DNA from: Chloroflexota bacterium
Lineage (GTDB): Bacteria; Chloroflexota; DTOL01; JACQYG01
Length of the DNA stretch: 9,055 nucleotides
Direction: 5' to 3'
Assembly: GCA_016208345.1 (NCBI GenBank)
Contig: JACQYG010000242.1
Span: 1 to 9,055 of the forward strand
The position numbers were made by a program, and so were the translations under genes. This document shows positions 5,402-9,055 of this stretch, piece by piece (position 1 is the stretch's first letter; each line of letters opens with the position of its first letter). The notes beneath the pieces are model-generated. The model was not told the DNA's origin. It saw nothing but the letters and a program-made list of their open reading frames with translations, and made no database searches.

Positions 5402-7114
5402 TTAATCCTGCATGGGCACAAAGCAGAACCGGTTGACGTCCACCAGGCCTTTGTCTGTTACTTTCAACTCTGGGATCACCGAAAGGGCCAGGAAGGCTGA
5501 GTACATAAATGGATGGTTGGCTGTCCCCCCCAGATCGGCGATGATCCTCTCCAGGTGATCCAGCTTGTCCGCCACTCGTTGGATTGACAAGGGTGACATC
5601 AACCCGGCGATGGATAGGGGCAGGGTTTCCAGCACCCGGCCATCTTTGCACACGGCCAGCCCACCCTGCATGGCGATGACCTTATTCACCGCCGCCAGCA
5701 TGTCAGCGTCGTTAGTGCCCACCACGACGATGTTGTGGGCATCGTGGGCCACCGAGGAGGCGAAGGCGCCGTCCTTGAGCCCAAAGCCCTTCACCAGCGC
5801 CACGCCTACGTTTCCAGTAGCATGGTGTCGCTCCACCACTGCCGCCTTGAGAATGTCCCGCTCCGGATCAGCCTCGATGTGGCCGTCTCTCACCGTAGCC
5901 TCCTCCCAGAGGAGCCTGGAGGTCACCTGTTGGGGCACCAGGCCGATGACCCGCACCTTTCCTTCTTTCCCCGGGATCCGAAACCGCTCGACGGTGATAG
6001 GCTTGACCCGCATGGTCTTCATGGCCGGAGAGAAGTCCATGCTCTCGATCTCGAACAAGGGCTGGCCTTTCTCGGCGATGATCTTGCCTCGCTTGATCAC
6101 CATCTCCACATTGAAATCCTGCAGGTTATCCACCACAATTATGTCTGCGATGTACCCCGGCGCCACCGCCCCGATGTCGCGGAAGTGGAAGTACTCGGCG
6201 GGCTTGATGGTGGCCATCTGGATGGCCTTGATGGGGTTTAGCCCTTCGGCGATGGCACATCTCACCAGGTGGTTCATGTCCCCTTCGCGGAGGATGTCGC
6301 CGGGGTGTCGGTCGTCGGTCACCAACATGCAGCGACGGGGGTTGCGCTCCACGATCACTGGCAAGAGGGCTTTCAGGTTCTTCTCAGTAGAGCCCTCCCG
6401 CACCATCAGCCACATGCCATGGCGGACCTTTTCCAGGGCCTCCTGAGCGGTCACCGACTCGTGATCCGAGATGACACCGGCGGCGATGTAGGCGCAGAGG
6501 TCCTTGCCGGACAGGCCAGGAGCGTGGCCGTCCACCACCAGGCGGCCGATCTCCACCAGCTTGATCTTGTCCAGGATATTGGTATCGGCGTTAAGGACGC
6601 CTGGATAGTTCATGATCTCGCCCATGCCCAGGACGCGACGCTTTTCCAGGAGGACATTCAGGTCGTAGGCCTCCAGGGTGGCCCCGGTGGTCTCGAAAGG
6701 GGAGGCGGGAACACAGGAGGGCAGGACCACGAACACGCCCAGGGGGGTCTTTTTGCTGGAGGTCAGCATGAGCTTTATCCCCTCAACGCCCAGGACATTG
6801 GCGATCTCGTGGGGGTCGATGATCACGGTGGTGGTGCCCAATGGCACCACGGCCTTGGCGTACTCCGGGATGGGCAACATGGAGCTCTCCACGTGGACGT
6901 GCCCATCGATGAGCCCGGGCATGACGAATTTGCCCTTCAGATCGATATTCCTGAGTCCACGATACTCGCCCAGCCCCACCACGCTGTGTCCCTGGATGGC
7001 TACATCGGTTCTGTATATCTCCTCGGAGAACACGTTAACCAGGTTGGCGTTCCTCAAAACCAGGTCCGCCGGGGCCTGCCCTCGGGCCGTGGCGATGGTC
7101 TCGCGCAGTCCCAT
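5402..7114 (-). CDS. ade: Adenine deaminase (Ade type, amidohydrolase superfamily)
   Basis: Hydrolyses adenine to hypoxanthine and ammonia in the cytoplasm for purine salvage. The 570 residues match the bacterial Ade family in length and architecture. Metal-site and catalytic motifs are visible: GLIDGHVHVESS (His72, His74), DPHEIANV (100-107, with Asp100, His102 and Glu103), VDGHAPG (His197), SDHES (217-220) and TDDRHP (266-271, with Asp267, Asp268 and His270). The C-terminal third carries the Ade-specific segment around VAHDAHNIVVVGTNDADM. The ATG at 7114 has an excellent ribosome site, AGGAGG, eight bases upstream. The gene is transcribed alone, divergently from the aminotransferase, behind a structured leader of about 220 bases. 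No frameshift or missing key residue was seen. Some relatives deaminate modified adenines, but substrate choice cannot be read from the motifs. Confidence 0.95.
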   Translation of the reverse strand: MGLRETIATARGQAPADLVLRNANLVNVFSEEIYRTDVAIQGHSVVGLGEYRGLRNIDLKGKFVMPGLIDGHVHVESSMLPIPEYAKAVVPLGTTTVIIDPHEIANVLGVEGIKLMLTSSKKTPLGVFVVLPSCVPASPFETTGATLEAYDLNVLLEKRRVLGMGEIMNYPGVLNADTNILDKIKLVEIGRLVVDGHAPGLSGKDLCAYIAAGVISDHESVTAQEALEKVRHGMWLMVREGSTEKNLKALLPVIVERNPRRCMLVTDDRHPGDILREGDMNHLVRCAIAEGLNPIKAIQMATIKPAEYFHFRDIGAVAPGYIADIIVVDNLQDFNVEMVIKRGKIIAEKGQPLFEIESMDFSPAMKTMRVKPITVERFRIPGKEGKVRVIGLVPQQVTSRLLWEEATVRDGHIEADPERDILKAAVVERHHATGNVGVALVKGFGLKDGAFASSVAHDAHNIVVVGTNDADMLAAVNKVIAMQGGLAVCKDGRVLETLPLSIAGLMSPLSIQRVADKLDHLERIIADLGGTANHPFMYSAFLALSVIPELKVTDKGLVDVNRFCFVPMQD

Positions 7115-7176
7115 TGGCTCTTCCTCCTGGAGTTGATGGGTATAGTAGGGCCTGACACCGGGCTCTAATGCGGGAA

Positions 7177-7333
7177 GGCGGATCGAAACCGCCGGGCCAC
7201 GTGCTAAGCGGTCTCGATGGAGGCAGCGAGAATACGAGCCACGAACTCTGGGCGCAGCCCTGGCAGCTTGATACAGGCGCCATTCGTGTCTCCTCTACCA
7301 GCCTGTGGCGGGCCCCCGTGGCTCGTCGCGATT
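7177..7333 (-). promoter_or_regulatory. Structured 5' leader of adenine deaminase, riboswitch-like, class unknown
   Basis: Between the promoter and the gene, the - strand transcript starts (about 7333) almost directly with a 10-bp perfect helix ACGAGCCACG/CGTGGCTCGT (7326-7317 with 7243-7234) closing a 73-base region. Inside is a 6-bp helix ACAGGC/GCCTGT (7306-7301 with 7278-7273) and a GGGC/GCCC hairpin (7260-7250). Downstream, two hairpins compete for the same bases: ATCGAGACCG with CGGTTTCGAT (7218-7209 with 7191-7182, one G-U) versus GGCGG/CCGCC (7193-7189 with 7181-7177). In addition CGTGGC at 7201-7196 matches GCCACG of the first helix. No T-run follows. I recognise no known riboswitch core, including the purine class. 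The regulatory role is inferred. Confidence 0.5.
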
Positions 7334-7339
7334 TCGATT

Positions 7340-7369
7340 ATTATACTATAAAAATCGCCGCTTTGCCAG
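7340..7369 (-). promoter_or_regulatory. Promoter of adenine deaminase
   Basis: A perfect TATAAT (7345-7340 on the - strand) lies 18 bases from CTGGCA (7369-7364), a 4/6 match to the -35 consensus. The expected start is near 7333, which places the first base a few nucleotides before the 10-bp helix of the leader. The weak -35 suggests moderate or activated expression. Confidence 0.6.
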
Positions 7370-7394
7370 ACCGCAGCTCCAGGAGAGTGGCCGT

Positions 7395-7423
7395 TTGACT
7401 ATCCCCCCACCCGATGATATAAT
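7395..7423 (+). promoter_or_regulatory. Strong promoter of the aminotransferase
   Basis: TTGACT (7395-7400) and a perfect TATAAT (7418-7423) are spaced by the optimal 17 bases, with an extended -10 TGA directly before the hexamer. The expected start is about 7430, which leaves a leader of about 70 bases before the ribosome-site-backed start at 7501. Confidence 0.85.
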
Positions 7424-7500
7424 CGCCGTGGTTGAATTCCCCGTCCACGGCTGGTTGCCCTTTTCCGCATCCCATTATGTTTACTTTCGAGGAGGGAAAG

Positions 7501-8667
7501 GTGTTGAAGCTATCCCGTAAGATGAGCCGCCTGGGCACCGAGACGGCCTTCGAGGTCCTGGTGCGGGCCCGGGCACTGGAGGCCCAGGGCAAAGACGTCG
7601 TCCATCTGGAGGTGGGAGAGCCAGATTTTTGCACTCCCCAGTATATCATCGATGCCGCCACAGCCGCCCTGAACTGTGGCTACACCCACTATACCCCCTC
7701 CGCCGGTTTTCCTGAGCTGAGGGAGGCCATCGCCAGGGACGTCGCCTGGAGCCGCGGCATCGCCGTCAATGCCGACCAGGTGGTGGTCACCCCGGGGGCG
7801 AAACCGATCATATTCTTTGTCATCCTGGCCCTGGCCGAGGAGGGCGACGAGGTCATGTACCCCAACCCGGGTTTCCCGATCTACGAGTCCATGATCAACT
7901 TCGTGGGTGCTACGCCGGTGCCTCTGCCCCTCAAGGAGGAGACCGGCTTTAAGTTCGACCTGGAGGAGTTTAAAGCCAAGGTCTCCAACAAGACCAGGCT
8001 CATCATCCTCAACTCGCCCCACAATCCCACCGGCGGCGTCCTGGAGGCCAGCGACCTGGAAGTGATCGCCAGGGTGGCGGCGGAGAACGACATCTGGGTG
8101 CTCTCCGACGAGGTCTACTGCCGGATCCTCTACGAAGGGAAGCATGCCAGCATCGCTTCCTACCCGGGAATGGCGGAGCGGACCATCCTATTGGACGGCT
8201 TCTCCAAGACCTACGCCATGACCGGCTGGCGCCTGGGGTACGGAGTCATGCCCCTGGAGCTGGCGCCCCACATCACCCGGCTCATGACCAATTCGGCCTC
8301 TTGCACCACCGCCTTCGTACAGCGAGCGGGCATCGAGGCCTTGACCGGCCCCCAGGACGAGGCCTACAAGATGGTGGAGGAATTCCGCAAGCGCCGCGAC
8401 GTCATCGTGGCTGGGTTGAATTCCATCAAAGGGGTCCGCTGCCACAATCCAAAAGGTGCCTTCTATGTCTTCCCCAACATCAAGGGGACGGGGATGGCCT
8501 CCAAGCCCTTCGCCGACCGGCTGTTGAACGAGGCCGGGGTGGCAGCCCTTTCCGGCACCGCCTTTGGCGCCTACGGCGAAGGCTACATTCGCCTTTCTTA
8601 CGCCAACTCCGTTGAAAACATCGAGAAAGCAGTGGATCGGATCGCCAGGTTGGTAAAACAGCTCTAG
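7501..8667 (+). CDS. Pyridoxal-phosphate-dependent class I aminotransferase, aspartate-aminotransferase-like
   Basis: Transfers an amino group between an amino acid (probably aspartate or an aromatic or alanine-like donor) and a 2-oxo acid in the cytoplasm. The 388 residues match subgroup I-gamma enzymes. Landmarks are LGTETAFEVLVRARALEAQGKDVVHLEVGEPDF near the N-terminus, YTHYTPSAGFPELREAI, NSPHNPTGG (Asn175), LSDEVY (Asp203, Tyr206), the Schiff-base Lys236 in GFSKTYAMTGWRLGY, and Arg364 in GYIRLSYA for the substrate carboxylate. Start: GAGGAGGG at 7489-7496 serves GTG 7501 (four bases on) or TTG 7504 (seven bases on, giving MKLSRKMSR). Both are credible, with little effect on the protein. 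A longer frame from TTG 7432 is excluded because it begins at the expected transcription start and skips this site. A strong promoter lies upstream and a strong terminator follows, so it is a single-gene unit. Exact substrate unknown. Confidence 0.93.
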   Translation: MLKLSRKMSRLGTETAFEVLVRARALEAQGKDVVHLEVGEPDFCTPQYIIDAATAALNCGYTHYTPSAGFPELREAIARDVAWSRGIAVNADQVVVTPGAKPIIFFVILALAEEGDEVMYPNPGFPIYESMINFVGATPVPLPLKEETGFKFDLEEFKAKVSNKTRLIILNSPHNPTGGVLEASDLEVIARVAAENDIWVLSDEVYCRILYEGKHASIASYPGMAERTILLDGFSKTYAMTGWRLGYGVMPLELAPHITRLMTNSASCTTAFVQRAGIEALTGPQDEAYKMVEEFRKRRDVIVAGLNSIKGVRCHNPKGAFYVFPNIKGTGMASKPFADRLLNEAGVAALSGTAFGAYGEGYIRLSYANSVENIEKAVDRIARLVKQL

Positions 8668-8686
8668 CGGAAGCGGAGCAGCAACG

Positions 8687-8717
8687 GGGCCACCAGAGGC
8701 TATCTGGTGGCCCTTTT
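8687..8717 (+). terminator. Strong intrinsic terminator of the aminotransferase
   Basis: GGGCCACCAGA (8687-8697) and TCTGGTGGCCC (8703-8713) form a perfect 11-bp stem with a 5-base loop, followed at once by TTTT (8714-8717). It begins 20 bases after the stop codon. Confidence 0.93.
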
Positions 8718-8750
8718 GGTCAATGGCCAGGAGATGGAAATGGGGATGCG

Positions 8751-9055
8751 ATGGATCTAGCGTCAGCGCTGGAGAGGATCCGGAGCGAGATCGAGGCCGG
8801 CGAATCGGCCCGGGCGGTTGCGCGATGCAAAGAGCTTTTGGCCATTCACCCCAAATGGGCCACCGTCCATTGCCTTTTAGGCCAGGCGCTCATGGGCCTG
8901 GGCGACTTCCCCGCAGCCGAAGAAGCCTTCCGCCTGGTCCTGGCGGTGGATCCTGAAGACGTGGTGGCCAACGGCGGGCTCGGGGCGGTGAGCCAGGAGA
9001 AAAACGAGCTTGGAGCGGCCCTGTTTTTCTATCAACTGGCCTGGGAGCTGGCCCC
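8751..9055 (+). CDS. TPR-repeat protein, 3' end beyond the window
   Basis: An open frame starts with ATG at 8751 and runs without a stop to the window edge, giving 101 residues. The sequence MDLASALERIRSEIEAGESA is followed by ARAVARCKELLAIHPKWA, then a near-canonical tetratricopeptide repeat at residues 37-70 (LLGQALMGLGDFPAAEEAFRLVLAVDPED) and the beginning of another (VVANGGLGAVSQEKNELGAALFFYQLAWEL). TPR units form helix-turn-helix scaffolds for protein contacts, and no catalytic domain is visible in this part. No signal peptide or membrane segment is present. The ribosome site is modest (GGGG five bases before the ATG). It lies 33 bases past the terminator T-run and no clear promoter fits in that gap, so some read-through or a promoter inside the preceding gene may supply expression. 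Confidence 0.82.
   Translation, partial: MDLASALERIRSEIEAGESARAVARCKELLAIHPKWATVHCLLGQALMGLGDFPAAEEAFRLVLAVDPEDVVANGGLGAVSQEKNELGAALFFYQLAWELA

Larger units (their letters stand above)
7328..7428. repeat. AATCGC boxes around the divergent promoters
   Basis: GCGATTT (7328-7334) and AAATCGC (7352-7358) form a 7-bp inverted repeat with 17 bases between, bracketing the -10 of the adenine deaminase promoter. AATCGCCG occurs at 7353-7360 and again at 7421-7428, overlapping the end of the -10 of the aminotransferase promoter. A shared regulator site is possible. The motif is short, so chance is not excluded. Confidence 0.35.

Noticed and set aside
5565..7168. Large + strand open frames opposite adenine deaminase
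   Set aside because: They are antisense shadows created by GC-rich codon use. The - strand carries a full-length, motif-complete enzyme.
7177..7193. tRNA T-arm-like hairpin GGCGG-TTTCGAT-CCGCC on the - strand
   Set aside because: The loop is TTTCGAT, not the canonical TTCRANY register, and there is no matching acceptor stem, D-arm, anticodon arm or CCA.
7035..7283. 82-codon - strand frame over the adenine deaminase leader
   Set aside because: Its composition is unlike a protein family, it overlaps the ade start in another frame and has no ribosome site. The inverted repeats of the leader explain the sequence better.
8723..8956. 77-codon + strand frame starting at 8723
   Set aside because: It is out of frame with the TPR coding sequence that begins at 8751 and continues past the window. 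Its Arg/Gly/Pro-rich translation has no motif.

Overview
The window reads as ordinary chromosomal DNA from a GC-rich bacterium. The mix of a branched-chain amino-acid ABC ATPase, a threonine aldolase, Tad/Flp-pilus type CpaB and CpaE proteins, a DegV relative, an Ade-type adenine deaminase and an aspartate-type aminotransferase would fit a Chloroflexota-like lineage (Dehalococcoidia or Anaerolineae relatives). That placement is inference from gene content and style. There is no transposase, integrase, CRISPR array, rRNA or tRNA.

Layout. Left block, + strand: the 3' part of a LivF-type ATPase (1-661), then 12 bases later a low-specificity threonine aldolase (674-1711). Next comes a stretch of about 525 bases without a protein gene (1712-2236). 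It is not empty. On the - strand it carries a sigma-70-type promoter, a roughly 284-nt highly structured RNA body whose two ends pair through 11 bp, and a hairpin plus T-run terminator. This looks like a free-standing non-coding RNA gene that I cannot assign to a family, and it is the most interesting part of the window. Middle block, - strand: one promoter (TTGAAA-N16-TATAAT) drives a compact three-gene unit in the order DegV-like protein, CpaB-like pilus protein, CpaE/TadZ-like ATPase. Upstream of it, also on the - strand, is adenine deaminase (5402-7114) with a long leader rich in inverted repeats. Right block, + strand: a strong promoter divergent from the adenine deaminase promoter, a class I aminotransferase (7501-8667), a textbook intrinsic terminator, and the start of a TPR-repeat protein (8751 to the window edge).

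How the parts relate. The aldolase, aminotransferase and LivF fragment point to amino-acid uptake and metabolism, and adenine deaminase to purine salvage. The DegV-CpaB-CpaE unit has no pilin, secretin, ATPase or platform gene beside it, so it can only be part of a pilus system. The two points most worth following are the unassigned structured RNA at 1774-2057 and the structured 5' leader of adenine deaminase at 7177-7333.
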